From Phalacrocorax aristotelis (Eukaryota; Chordata; Aves; Suliformes; Phalacrocoracidae), in NCBI RefSeq assembly GCF_949628215.1, contig NC_134279.1, forward strand, positions 63,533,766 to 63,597,765: a stretch of DNA of 64,000 bases, given 5' to 3'. A model generated the notes under the pieces. It worked only from the letters and a program-made list of their open reading frames with translations, did not search any database and was not told the origin of the DNA. The position numbers and the translations under genes were made by a program. Below are positions 22,611 to 34,800 of this stretch, piece after piece (positions within the stretch are counted from its first letter, which is position 1; each line of letters starts with the position of its first letter).

Positions 22611-24560
22611 AATCATTCCGTTAGAATGCTACTTTATGACAGAGAAAATGTTCTAAAACTTAAAGATTTTGTTGAAGTGAGTCGCATACGGATACGGAAA
22701 GCAGGATCAGCATCTCAAGGGTAAAGGACACCTTAGAAAGCCAGGCATAGGCTGCAAAATTTGGGCTGAGTTGTTTTGTTGCTGATTTTTCTTCTATAGA
22801 AAGTAATTTTCAAAGAAAAGAGAAGTTGTTTTTGAGAAGTTTTGGAAGCTTAGGCTACTCTGCATCTTTTAGTTGTCTATGAAGAAGAGCAAAAAAGCAA
22901 CTTAAGGTCAGCAGTCCTTTCCAAAAAGCATCCATTATTTTTCTTGTGCATTACCACTACTAAATCCAGACTTGTCTTGGCTGCCATTTCAGCTGCTGGG
23001 GATATTATAATAAATTTAAATTGTGAGCAAATATGTTCAGGAAATACTGGAGCAATTATCAATAAATTCAGAACTAAAACAACAAAAAAAATCTATGTTT
23101 AATGAAATGGGCAATATTTGTCATTTAATAGAGGGGTTGATTAGTAACACCCATCAATTTAATCATAGAAAACATAAAAAATAAAGATGAATTAGGCAGA
23201 TAAGAGAAAATTGGAGTTTCAGAGACATTGGTATCTAATGTTCAAACTTGGAAAAATGGAAACAAATTTTAACTTTTATTTCTTCAGTATGATTTTCTCC
23301 CGTGTTGAGATTCATGAGTGGAAGAATAAAACAGATTATTGGATTCATTTCCTACCAGTATGTTATACCTTTGAAACTGGAATTGAGTCCTCCTGGACTG
23401 GATGTTTTCTTCAGCTGAGACAGTTACACTGATTGCCAGCTTAAATCGTTTTAACTCAGATTAACTCAATTTAAATCAGATTAACTCAGATTTAACTAAA
23501 AAATCTGTAAAAGAAATATAATTACTCTGCCAAAGAAAGGATAATTCAGAAATCAGATCTTCAGGTGTATCTTTCCAATCTACTCTCCTACATACCCATC
23601 CGGTTTATGGCACTATAGAGCAAGGCTGTCTTGACTGGAAAAGAAATCTGGGCCTTCCAGTCTGTATATATCAGCTTTAAGGGATCTGAACCTGTTATTA
23701 GGAACCTGTTATTACTCTGCCTATTTAACTAGGAGAGATTTTAAATGTGAAATTTGTTTTCCATTGACTTATAGCAGGGATTAATTTATAATATTAATTT
23801 ACATTTTTGGCCATAAACAAGCTGTATACTGGAAGTTAAAAGCCCATGACTTCATGGAAACACCAGAGAGGATGATGTTTATGTATTCAAAAAGCAGATC
23901 TCAGAAGAAAGAGTTTCTTTTAAACAACCAAGATTGTTGTGTTTTATACTAATGCGTAACTAATGTGCCACAGTTTATCAGTTCATCAAGTTTGTATTCA
24001 AGTCATATACAAGTCCTTGCACTGAGAAAATGCGTAGGCTTCTGCTTATACTAAGCAACAATTCTAATATCATACTTTCATAAGGTTTGATCCAAGAACG
24101 TTGAAATTAGTGAGTCTTTGTATTGACTTACTGGGTTTGGATTAGGCACGTACAGTGCTTTTGTATGAAGTTAGCACTTTACCAAATGAGATAATGTACC
24201 AGCTCTTGTTTTTCTGAGCATACCCAGACTTCAGTCTGCTCCAAAAAATGTCAAGATAAGAATAATTTTCATGTAAGGCATGGAAAATCTTCTCTATGTT
24301 TTTCTCTTCTCTGCCCTTTTATTCAGCTACTTTTACCATTTTATGTTTTTGGTTGGGAGACAGATTTATCACTCTCATCACTCACTGGTTGTGATTTACT
24401 GGCCATGGCAATACAGACTCCCTCCGAGAAATATTGCAGAGATGTGAGCAGAAGCAATCTTGCAAGGGGTTAATGCTGTAATCTTTTTCTAGCCTGTTTA
24501 TAATCCCAACAGTAGGCCAGTAACAGAAGAGGGAGGATCTGAAAAAGTACCAGAGGGGAT
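22611..24560. other. Intergenic region upstream of CCKAR
   Basis: AT-rich sequence with two small tandem duplications but no exon recognised. The proximal CCKAR promoter should lie at its right end or just beyond; no clear TATA box could be assigned. Confidence 0.5.
23441..23497 (+). repeat. Short degenerate tandem repeat
   Basis: GATTAACTCA and TTTAAATCA-type blocks alternate about three times. A separate 13-bp duplication (GAACCTGTTATTA) lies at 23688-23700 and 23702-23714. Confidence 0.75.
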
Positions 24561-24617
24561 GCATGTGTGTGTGTGGATGTGCATGCATACGTGTGAGTGT
24601 GTATGTGCACACATACG
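24561..24617. repeat. Alternating purine-pyrimidine (TG/CA) tract
   Basis: Fifty-seven bases of almost uninterrupted TG, CA and TA alternation, with two breaks, ending 234 bp before the CCKAR start codon. Such tracts can adopt Z-DNA and are often length-variable. Confidence 0.85.
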
Positions 24618-24767
24618 TTGCTTTTCTGAACTGCCTTATGTGCCACTAGAATAAATCTTTTTCAGCCTGAACAGGACTCCGTGTGCCGGGTGTTCCTGAC
24701 GGAGAGTTAGGAGAGCTTCCTTGCACAACTGCCTCTCTCGTATTTCTCCTGAAGATTTCATACAGAA

Positions 24768-24800
24768 ATGTATTTTTTTACTGAAGGAATGGACAGATAG
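24768..24800 (+). other. Short upstream ORF before CCKAR
   Basis: An ATG at 24768 opens a 10-codon frame that stops with TAG at 24798-24800, 50 bp before the CCKAR ATG. It matters only if the transcript starts upstream of it, which is not known. An A at -3 gives it a fair initiation context. Confidence 0.45.
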
Positions 24801-24850
24801 TTACAAACCCACCCTTTTCTTCATCGAAGCTAATCTGTGGATACTGAAGA

Positions 24851-24971
24851 ATGGAAATAGTTGATGCCAGCTTCCTTGGGAACAGCACCAATATTACTGC
24901 TTTCCTGTGCGATATCATCTTGGAAAATGACACCTTTTTCTGCGTGGAAGATCCACCTTATCCTTCTAAAG
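24851..24971 (+). CDS. CCKAR: CCKAR exon 1
   Basis: Codes residues 1-40 plus the first base of codon 41. It is the extracellular N-terminus, with three N-glycosylation sites and Cys 20 and 31 at the same spacing as the human C18-C29 disulphide. Donor is G|GTATGT; intron phase 1. Confidence 0.95.
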
Positions 24972-27900
24972 GTATGTATAGGAAAATAGATTTTTTTTCA
25001 GGCAGTTTTAGTTCTAGCTGGAAGTAGAGACACTATGGAAAGAAACAGCTGCACAAGGCTTTTTCTGTGAGGGAGTGCAAAATCAACTGCTTGCTAATAG
25101 GTTAGGATGAGAAACAGGCAGGAAAGAATTTAGTATGTGCTGGTTTTCCAAGTTAAAATTTCAACTAGAACAACATTTGGATACAATGGAAAACTAAAAC
25201 AGTAACACTATTGGGCACAAAATGTAAACAGCTCTGCTAAGGACTTGGAGAAACATGATTTTCACTCTTGGAGCAATTCAATAACAACGGTGTTACCTGA
25301 TCTGATACTGTGCATGAAAGTGATTAAATATGAAATTACAGCACTCTGAGGCTGAAAAAAATCATCCATGTAGTAAAATATTTTTGATTGCTGTATCATT
25401 TCTTACTTCTGCATAAAGGAGGAACTCCCATGGTGAGTGAGTGATGCACACTAAGTAGTGTGAACAGAACTTTGTGCTTTTAAGAAGTCGCATTTGCCTC
25501 TTCAAATATTATATTTAATGTTACGTGATTCGTGTAGAGCAGAATAAGTTTAAGAATTTCAGAAGTTCCACTGATTTTGCATTGGTGTAAAGATATAAAC
25601 CTTAGCAATACTGAATGCAGAAAGGCTTTTGGTTTTTATGAAAGGACGAAACATATAATACTAGTTTGTGAGCTGTATACTGCATAACTGCTTTTTCCTT
25701 GTGTCAATTTTCAGATTTGCATCAGATAATTCGGATTCTGCTGTATTGTTTGATATTTGTGCTCAGTGTTTTGGGGAACATTCTGGTAATTACAGTACTG
25801 ATAAGAAACAAGCGGATGAGAACGGTCACCAACACGTTTCTGCTGTCACTAGCAGTCAGCGACCTGATGCTCTGCCTTTTCTGCATGCCATTCACCCTCA
25901 TTCCCAACCTGCTGAAAGATTTTATTTTTGGTAGTGCTGTTTGCAAAACTGCCACTTATTTCATGGGTAAGTCTTGGAAGTTTATACTTATGTTGAAGAC
26001 TGACTAATGAGATAGGTGAGAAGGTCATTAAAGACCAGTAAAAGGGTTATTGTTTCCATCTGCCCTTGAGCAGTTACCAAAATCACAAAGTAACAACTTT
26101 GTAGTGCAAGTCTCCGTGGTTGTGGTCTCCTCAGGCTGATCCAGCAAAACACAGAGGCATCCACTTAATTTTAACAACATACAGAAGTGTGTTGCTGGAT
26201 CAGGTTAAGCGAGAAGCGTGGTGCATGATCAAGCTTTAATGAGGAACCCGGCACATGGGCTTGCTTGCCTGTAACTGGCAGAGTTGTTAGCAGCGTTCAG
26301 ATCACCCGGCAGAAATGACAGGCTTGTACTGTCCTCACTAAGGGCAGCCTTTGCCCACAGATTTTTGGTAGCAGTGATACATGAAAAAAGAAAAAAGGCC
26401 AAAGTAGGTGTCATTTGTGGAGCTGGAAGTTAGAACAAGCACTTTCTGGGAACAGACCAGGTGTGGTCAGAGCTCACCAGAAGACCACAAAATACAGATG
26501 CAGGGTTTAGAGGCTGATGTTAAGAAGCATTACTTTTATATGCCTTGCCATATCCCCTTTGGTTGTGGAGCCAGGAGTTTCCAAATGCCTGTATTATGTT
26601 TGTGTAAGTGATTTTGTCTCACTTCCAACACTTCCTGTGCATTTGCTTGTTTCTTACTAAACAAAAAAAAAAAAAAAAAAAAAAGAAAAAAGAGAAAAGA
26701 AAAAAGGAGACCATTATGTAAAGTTTTTGCTACCTCGTTAATTACAGAAACCTTAGGTCCCCTTTCAACCTGTGCCCTTGAGGACTTTGTTGTAATGTGA
26801 AAGTACACACCTAAAGTGTGCGAATGGGAAATCAACACCTTTTTGTAGATAAAACCAATAAAACTAAAGGCCACGTTTAAACAATTCTAATGAATTGTTG
26901 CCATAAATATCATAAAACGTTACTGAAGCATTGTCATCTTTCTCTTATTTCAAGCTGTGTAAATTACTTTACAAAAAGAAATCCAGTGAAATATTTTGAA
27001 CATGAAGTTTTTCATTACACAGTTGTTTTATTTTAAGAGTCAAAATATGGATATTTCTCACTAGTGGTTCAGGTTAACAGAGGCTTCAACTGACAAACAG
27101 GCACTGACATCCATTGCATCACCTATGCTCAAGTTTTAATTTGAGGATGAAGGGAGACTTATTTTAAATCACAGATCATTCGTGTAAATCAAACTGTAAA
27201 GGTATTGGCATTTTATATTTTGACCCACATTAGAACATTTACAAAGACTATTAAATGAAAGCTCACTCACTGAAAGAAAAATTAGTGACAAAATTAAGAA
27301 GAAATAATTACAATCTCTCAGTGATAAACTGGGGCACCTCAGTGACAGAAATGCACATTGCGTTATATTTTATAATATGTGAACAGAAGACATTAAGGGC
27401 ACTTGAAGGACAAAGATTCTGCTTCATGACTTCATTTCTCTTGCTTTGTAACTCCATTAGTATCAGATTTAAAAAGTGATAATATTTAATATCTTGAATG
27501 AGAAAATCTCTTGAATGAGAAAATCAGAATAACAGTCAAGCAATGTAAGGGGGACTATGAACTGCTGTGTTAACAGAGTAATTAGCAGCATAATGCCACT
27601 GATTTCAAATGCTTGTTTGAATTTCAGTGCAATTAGTGGAGTGGATAAACCACAGTAGCAGTGAGAATAGTTAGGAGGAAAAGTGTCTTCTTCCCATTAT
27701 CAGAATTTCATGGTTTGACAGAATGAATCTTTTGTCTTGGACTTCTGGAGTTAGAGAAGCGCAGAGCAGGAACATCAGCCTGGAGACCCAGACCCATTGC
27801 CCACGCATTCATCCCTGACTTAATCAGTATGATATTTGTAAATATTTTAGCTTACAAATAGTTTGCTATAGTTTTAATTTTCTATAAGCATACAGAAAGT

Positions 27901-30900
27901 TAGCAAGACTATTTGAAAGCAACATGAACCTTTGAAACAAGAGAATAACCTTTTCCTTTATTTTATATATCCAGGTGTCTCTGTAAGTGTATCTACATTC
28001 AACCTGGTTGCCATATCTTTGGAGAGATACAGTGCCATTTGCAAACCTCTGCAGTCCAGGGTCTGGCAGACAAAATCTCATGCCTTGAAAGTGATTGCTG
28101 CTACCTGGTGTGTTTCCTTTACTATCATGTCACCATACCCAATTTACAGCAAACTGGTACCTTTTACCAAGTATAACAACACCACAGCAAATATGTGTCG
28201 GCTCCTTTGGCCAAGTGATGTCATTCAGCAGTCTTGGTAAGACATAACTGACTGTTAGCAAATGCATAATTATCTGGTGGAAAACAGGATTTCATGGTAG
28301 CATTAAGCCTACTGAAAATCAAGTATTAACCTTCAGCAAACATTTACACTTCTATCATGCTTATTTAAGAAGTAAAAACAAACAGAAAATAATATTTTTG
28401 AGCTGCTTATGTTTTGACACTTGTATGACTTTTGCCTTGTCATAGGAATGATACCCAACACGGCAATGATTCCCACACTATGGTCTGCTAAGCCCCTACT
28501 GTTGCTGTAAAGAAAGCATTTGTCACTCTTCACACAGGAATACTGCTTTCTCTAATTTATATGTAAACTTAAATATTTTCAGAGAAGTCCTTGATTAATC
28601 TTTGAGAAATGCAGACATGTACAAGCGCCCCTCTGCGTGCTGTCTTGCCTGTTCACGTTTGTCTGAATGTCCTCTGGGTAGAATATGAGAATGTGGAGAG
28701 GTTGCAAATGCTCTTCTTGAGAACTGAAACCTTCTAGTCACTTATAGAGAACAGAGAGATGAGGGGAGAGACAGTGCTCCAAGTCCTACATGTCCTACAC
28801 TTCCAGGCAGAGTAAGTAAATAGTAGCACTGTCAAGAAGCAATTAGACAATGTGTCCTTGCACGATGACTAAACACTGAGAAGATGTAAGATTTTTTTGG
28901 ATACTGAAGGCCAGTTGGAACTGGGAACAAGATTATAGTATGCACCACTTCAGCATGGTGTATCCACAACCATGGTAAATTTGAATTAATGCTTTCAGTA
29001 GTCTCAGGTATTTGGCAATATGAGTACGTATGAGGAAGGGGGGTGCAGGGTGAAATTCTCTTCTCCATGGCATCATTGCAGATTCCCAGGTACTTTCGTG
29101 AGTTTGCACCAAAGTCCCAGGGAACAAAAGAGATGTAGGCTTATGAATGCATTTAGACAGAATTATTTCCCCAACTCGTAATCACATCAGAGAAGCTGCC
29201 TAGGAGAGTAACGGATGTGCAATCAAGTAAAAGCTGCTTCCTCTAGCAAAGGGGTTGCCGGCCCTGGGATCCATCCCCGGGGGCTCTGCATGGCCCCATG
29301 AAAGCCCAGGTGGTGGCTGCTCTGTCCCTGTCCACATGTGCCACGACCCTTAGCAAGTCAGATCTCACTGAAGTAGTGACTGCCAGTACCAGGGGCTCCT
29401 TTGAGAACCAGCAGCTGCTCATTTGGCTTCTGCAAGGCAATTTTTACATCAGTCAAAGCTACAGGGCGCCTGACGCTCATCTGGGTACAGCAAGGAGCCC
29501 CACACATGGACAGAGAGACCTTCTGCTCCCTTTAACCACTATGGGAGTGCCCATCTCCTCTGGGCCTGCGGAGGTTGGGTGACAGATGTTTTGCAGCCAC
29601 GATGGCTTTGTTCCTGCTGTACTTTTCTGAGGGAAGAAGGAGGAGAAGATGTGGGAAGCTTCTAATTTCCAGGGCTGTCAAAATGATGCTTTGTATTAGC
29701 ATGAAAAAATTACAGAAAAATCTTGAAATCTTGACACACACATGTTCTGTGTCAGTGTGTGTGTCCCCCCTCCCCGCATCCCCTTGCTTTCTCACCTGGA
29801 AAAAAGGAGGTTTTTTGGTTTTGTGCTGTTCCCTGATATCAGTTTGTCTTTTGATTATTTAGGTACACTCTCCTGCTACTCATACTCTTTCTTATACCTG
29901 GGATTATAATGATGGTTGCATATGGCCTAATTTCTTTGGAACTCTACAGAGGAATAAAATTTGATGCCAGCCAGAGAAAATCTTCACGAGGTAACAAAAC
30001 ATTTAGGTTTGGGGGTTTTCTTTAAGTTAGAGTTGAACATACAAGCAGTCATCTTAAGGCTACTAAAAGCAGAATTTTCTATTTGCAAAAATTATCATTA
30101 TGATCTTTATGGTCAGTTATGGCCATGAACCTGCCAGATGCATTTGTTGATTGAAGCTATTCCCTTATTCACTAGTAAATAATTCCTCACCTATGGCTTG
30201 TTTGCAAAGACTCTTGGCAGGATACATTAAATTTCTAATTTGCTTATTATAGAAATATCAAGATTTTTTTTTTCTGGCCGTGGATGAGAACAATTTCTCT
30301 CAATAAGCACCACAATAAAAATTGTCAAATTAAGATAGAAGCATATAATTTTGAAAACTATCTTCAGTGAATACTTAAGCAAACAGTGTTCTTACATCTT
30401 TTGCATGAATCTGTATAGAGTTAAGATACGAGAATATTGGGACATAGGGGCTGCAGAGCAGCTGATACACAACTGACTCAGAAGTGGGCCAGTGCTTTCT
30501 TTGCAGCAGTTGTTCATCCATGAATTATATTATTTTTTTAGACTTAGACTCCATTCTTTACTCTTCATTCTTTTGAATCACTGTTCAGAGAGATTTTGCC
30601 GACTATTTAAGCACTAATTTATATGTACAGAAAGAAAAGTAAGTACCTGCAGTGCCAAATACGAGGATGGAGATGGATGCTACCTCAACAAAACCAAAAG
30701 AAAAAGGAAAATGCCATTGCAACAGCTCTCTGCTACTAGCCATAGCAAAATAGACAGGGTGAGAAGCAGCAGCTCTTCTGCCAACTTAATGGCCAAGAAA
30801 CTCGTCATCCGCATGTTGATGGTGATAGTGATTTTGTTTTTCCTCTGCTGGACTCCCATCTTCAGTGTCAATGCCTGGCGTGCATTTGACACCACTTCGG

Positions 30901-31157
30901 CAGACCAGCGTCTCTCAGGAGCTCCTATCTCCTTTATCCACTTGTTGTCCTACACTTCTGCCTGCGTGAATCCTATCATATACTGTTTTATGAACAAGCG
31001 TTTCCGCATGGGTTTTCTAGCCACTTTCACCTGCTGTGCAAAGCAAAAGCCCCCTGCAATACGGGGAGAGGTTGGTGATGAAGAGGAGGGGAGGACAACA
31101 GGGGCTTCACTCTCCAAATGTTCTTACATGCACATGAATGCATCTGCACCCCCCTGA
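24851..31157 (+). CDS. CCKAR: Cholecystokinin A (type 1) receptor, complete, 5 exons
   Basis: This is a class A GPCR of the plasma membrane that binds sulphated cholecystokinin and couples mainly to Gq, driving pancreatic secretion, gallbladder contraction and satiety. Exons are 24851-24971, 25715-25966, 27975-28236, 29863-29990 and 30631-31157. Joined they give 429 codons plus TGA, close to the 428 residues of the human protein. All introns are GT-AG. The start ATG has A at -3 and G at +4. Features are N-glycosylation sites (N11, N14, N26, N193), N-terminal Cys pair C20/C31, seven membrane segments, ERY at 141-143, extracellular Cys C117/C199, CWTP at 327-330, NPIIY at 368-372 and a CC palmitoylation site at 389-390. 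N335 and R338 match human ligand contacts N333 and R336. L42-H43 replace human W39-Q40. Convergent with RBPJ. Confidence 0.97.
25715..25966 (+). CDS. CCKAR: CCKAR exon 2
   Basis: Acceptor TTTTCAG, donor G|GTAAGT. Codes residues 41-124 and part of 125: TM1 with GN (61-62), the RNKRMRTVTN loop, TM2 with LAVSD, the first extracellular loop and the start of TM3 with C117. Confidence 0.97.
26662..26707 (+). repeat. A-rich tract in CCKAR intron 2
   Basis: A run of about 22 A followed by A/G-rich sequence. No adjoining retroposon was recognised. Confidence 0.85.
27493..27525 (+). repeat. 17-bp tandem duplication in CCKAR intron 2
   Basis: CTTGAATGAGAAAATC is repeated directly with a period of 17 bases, about 450 bp before exon 3. 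Confidence 0.9.
27975..28236 (+). CDS. CCKAR: CCKAR exon 3
   Basis: Acceptor ATATCCAG, donor TG|GTAAGA. Codes residues 125-211 and two bases of Trp 212: rest of TM3, ERY (141-143), second intracellular loop, TM4, and the second extracellular loop with N193 glycosylation site and M198-C199-R200, equivalent to the human ligand-contact loop around M195 and R197. Confidence 0.97.
29230..29580. other. GC-rich island inside CCKAR intron 3
   Basis: A roughly 350-bp GC-rich block in AT-rich intronic DNA, about 280 bp upstream of exon 4. It contains an open frame on the + strand (29298-29582) with no recognisable protein. It could be a diverged insertion or a regulatory segment; origin unknown. Confidence 0.4.
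29863..29990 (+). CDS. CCKAR: CCKAR exon 4
   Basis: Acceptor TTATTTAG, donor CGAG|GTAACA. Codes the end of Trp 212 to residue 254 and one base of 255: TM5 with FLIPG and the start of the third intracellular loop (SLELYRGIKFDASQ). Confidence 0.97.
30631..31157 (+). CDS. CCKAR: CCKAR exon 5
   Basis: Acceptor GTACAG. Codes residues 255-429: a long basic third intracellular loop, TM6 with FFLCWTPIF, third extracellular loop with NAWR, TM7 with NPIIY, helix 8 ending in CC, and a Ser/Thr-containing tail with the acidic stretch GDEEEG. TGA at 31155-31157. Confidence 0.97.
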
Positions 31158-31870
31158 GCTGTGCCAGAAGCGGCAATGAGTGGCCTACAGAAATTGAAGT
31201 ATCTACCATCTGGTCTCAGAAAGTGACTGTGGCATCAGCTGAACATGATTTAGTTCTGAGGTAATGAAACACTTCAGCTGACAGTAAATTCAGTGAGAAT
31301 TTTATGGGAAATGGATGCTATCACTGTCTGAGCTTTATATCACTTTCCCTTCAAAAGTACAAAGGATGAAGCGGGCTCTTTGAAGATACGGGACTTTATA
31401 AAAAGCCTTAGAAGATGTTCTATTTGTCATAAATTCTCCTGTAAATGTTGGTGTCCTTTACATCAACGCTTCCGCTCAGTTTTCGGCTGCAGTTCTGAGT
31501 ATCTCTTAAAATTTCCAAGACGCTAATAGATTCTCCTCAAACCTGAATACATGTATTGCAGTCTTCACTTCAATATCTATGCCTCATAACCAAGATCTTT
31601 CAGTTACATTTGTAGTATTTTTTCACATTATTTTAGCTGAGATCATTTTGGTGTCACAGTCAATTAAAAGAAGAATTTTGTGGTGGGAAGAATGGGCTTG
31701 TCCATGTGAAAATAATGCTTTTAAGTAAAATATATAATCTTTTTTTTTAAATAAAATGAAAATAAATATCGGTGACTTTGTGGATGGAATGTATTCTTCA
31801 CTTAGGCAATAACCTAAATTAGCATAATTGAATGTATTTTTGGTTTAAATAAAGCCCATAGAACAAGCAC
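31158..31870 (+). other. CCKAR: CCKAR 3' UTR with candidate polyadenylation signals
   Basis: AATAAA hexamers occur at 31750-31755, 31761-31766 and 31848-31853, followed by non-coding sequence. The mRNA probably ends near 31775 or 31870. Which is used cannot be told from sequence. Confidence 0.65.
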
Positions 31871-34800
31871 AAAGAAGTGGCTTTCTTCTGTGCAGCTGCA
31901 AGCAACCACACGTGCAAGTGGCAGGGTCTTAGATGAGGCCCAAAGGCTCACATAGAAATTGTCACACTGGGAAGCACAGGGATAAACACTTAGGATAAAG
32001 GCAAAGAGGTGATTTTACAAAAGGCGCAGGACTGAAGACGTATGATGATGCCCATGGTAGTCATTCATTTCACAAATATATTCACAGTCACTCCTGACGT
32101 GGAACTGCCTACATGGAAATAGAAGCCATTGGATGTAGAAAGGCAGAAACAGCCGTCACAGCGAGCAAAGGCTGAAAGACTTTGTCAGAAAGCAGTTTTT
32201 CTAAACTTTGGAGCAACTGTTTTCTCCAGCTACACATATTTGTAAACAGACTTAACAGAGAAAAGTGATGTAATGTGCGTGAGTGATGTAATTATTGGTG
32301 TTTTACTGAGCAAGGGCTCCAGTCTCTTTCCTCTGCAGTGCAACGGTGAGTGTGGGTGCTCAGGTCATCCCCGTTGCTCTGTGGAGCTCAGCAGAAGTTG
32401 TTATATAATTTATTTTGCTTTGTGAAAATATCCTGTTGGAGATGCTTCTATCTTCTAGCTGAATCAATATAATTTAAAAAACTTGTTAGTAGACAGAGAT
32501 TAAATTTAAACACAGTGTGGAATGTGGATGTGGATATTAAATATAACTCATCTCAAGGTTTTTAATCAGGAAATCTGATCTCTTTACAGAATGATTTTAA
32601 ATTGGAAATACAGTTTCAGTTCCAGGCATCCAGATGCATGTTCTGCACTCAGTTATTGCCTGAAACAGTTTACCCATACAACTTAGCACACAACTTTGGC
32701 TATTATTTTTTTGCATCCAGCTTGTCCACAGACAGGAAATTAAAAAAAAATTCTAAACACATGCACAACCCATAGAAACAATGTTTTGCCTGCCACATTA
32801 ATAAAGGAGCGCTGTTTCTAGAACGGTGCTGAGACTACCGACATCGATCTGACCTTTTGCAAATATCCACTGAATTAAATTATGGGCTTTAATTCATAAC
32901 AATGAAGTGAAAATTTTACTTCACTTAAGGGTGCAGAATGAGACCCTCTACAAACCTGTCCTGTGTGTTGAAACTGGAGGAATGAATTCAGCTGGTTTTG
33001 GAATTATGTGGAACACTGGGAGCAGAAAAAATATTTGTGAAGGATTTTATACCATTTGTAAGTCTGGCTTTATTATAGGACATAGTTTAAAAATTGGTGT
33101 TTAAGTTAAAAAAAAACAACACATTTGAATAATATACTGGGTGGGAATATTGCTGACTATGCACTGTATAGCAAGACAGGCAACTTCACAGGTCTGTATG
33201 CACTTTAAAAGGCAAATTCCTTTTTGTAAGTGTAGATTCTTCTGTACCTTCAGAGCCCATGTAGCAGTACATGCACTGTTCGCCTGCTCCCGCTGATTTA
33301 GTCCAAGGACAGTGGTTTCAGATAAAAGGCAAAAGCTGTTTTCAACAATGCCTTAATCAGATCACAGCCCCCTGTGGCCTCCAGTACCTGTGGCTGAAAG
33401 GAACAGAGTCTCTGATTGATTCCCCACTTGTAACTATCAGGATTTGGAGGTGATGAAGTGAGGGAGGCAGGAGAAGAAGATCCTGATGTGGTGGCAGTTG
33501 GACAACAATCAGGGAAGGGTTAGAAATGTGCCAGAACGGACATACTTCCTTTTGTCCAAGGCTTGCCTGGCATGTGTCACTCTTCCCCTCCACTGTCCCC
33601 TACGCACCTGTTCTCTTTTTAAACCGATACACTAACTCTGTGACCAAGCTCCCAAAGTTATAAGCCTTAAGCCAAATGCCAGCAAGGAGTAGGAATTAAG
33701 TTTTTAAAATGCAGTATTACAATCCAGTCATTTTGCCACCTTCTGCCCTGGTCTCCTAGCACAGGAAATGTCAGCCTTTCTGCAACCTGCATGCATCTTA
33801 ATGGCATTTTCCCTGATCTGTGAGTTGCAGAAGTCATTCCTGGCTCCAAATGTTGCCTTTCCATGGCTACAGAGTCATGAAATCCTCCCAGCACCTTTAA
33901 TTCAGATACTGCTGTTAGTGGAAACATGGTGGAAAAAACATATCAAAATGAAAGAGCTCATGAAGCGTCCTTATTTTGATATTAGTTTATATGGTTTTGG
34001 GGGGAGAAATCCTGTCCTAAAAGTCTGCTTCTACAATGGGCAATACCTAAAGGCAAACTGTTTCCTAGATGTAGCTGACAAATGGCAAACCAATAAATTT
34101 CAAGTGTATAATGGCCATAAATCTCTGAAGTCTTTCTCTTCTTCCCCTTTCTCCCCTGACTCCCAGGGCTTTTTTCTCCCTTTGTCTTTCTCTTACATCT
34201 ATCAGCTGCATGCCACCATCTTTTTTCCTTTTGCACCCTTCCAAGTCTCTAGCTTACTGTCCGCCCACCATTTGCTAGGTTTTTTTTCAAAAGGTTTATT
34301 TTCCTTCCCAGATTTACTTTTTCAGAAAGCACTCTCATCTTCATTTCCCTCTATCATCTCCAGTTGACAGACGCCTGAAGCACATTATTCTGAGCAACAC
34401 ATCCTGCCCACACCACAGCGGTTCTGCAGTCGCCTCTGACAACCCTACATCTGAGTTCTCACATTGTGTCGCTTGAACACCAGCTGCTGGCATGCTCAAA
34501 CAAGCAGCACATACTAGTTCGTAAACCAAAACCATAGCACTAAATAACATCCAAGTGCTCCTTTGCTACTTCTGTCATTGTTACTTGCAACCTCTATTAT
34601 TAGGGTGTGCTTTAAGACATGCCTAAAATACTGCTGAATGCAGCATCCGGTGGGGGATCAAATTAAGGATATATTTCACCATTGCCAAGGCAAAATACGG
34701 GTGCTTTGAATGCAAAGTGGCATGTGGATTTGGAACTGCAGCCACTACATGTTTACACCCATTACACGAGTCGTGACCTCTTTTCTGATGCCGCCAAGCC

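Noticed and set aside
24640-24660. Acceptor-like CTTTTTCAG upstream of CCKAR that could begin a non-coding exon
   Set aside because: Short pyrimidine tract and CAG are common by chance; no upstream donor could be identified.
25668-25934. 88-codon frame overlapping CCKAR exon 2
   Set aside because: It is an out-of-frame shadow of the receptor exon, which carries the conserved transmembrane sequence in another frame.
33768-34367. Open frame of 199 codons on the + strand, the longest outside LINE and known genes
   Set aside because: No recognisable domain, no nearby splice or promoter context, and its second half is a pyrimidine-rich tract that avoids stops by composition.
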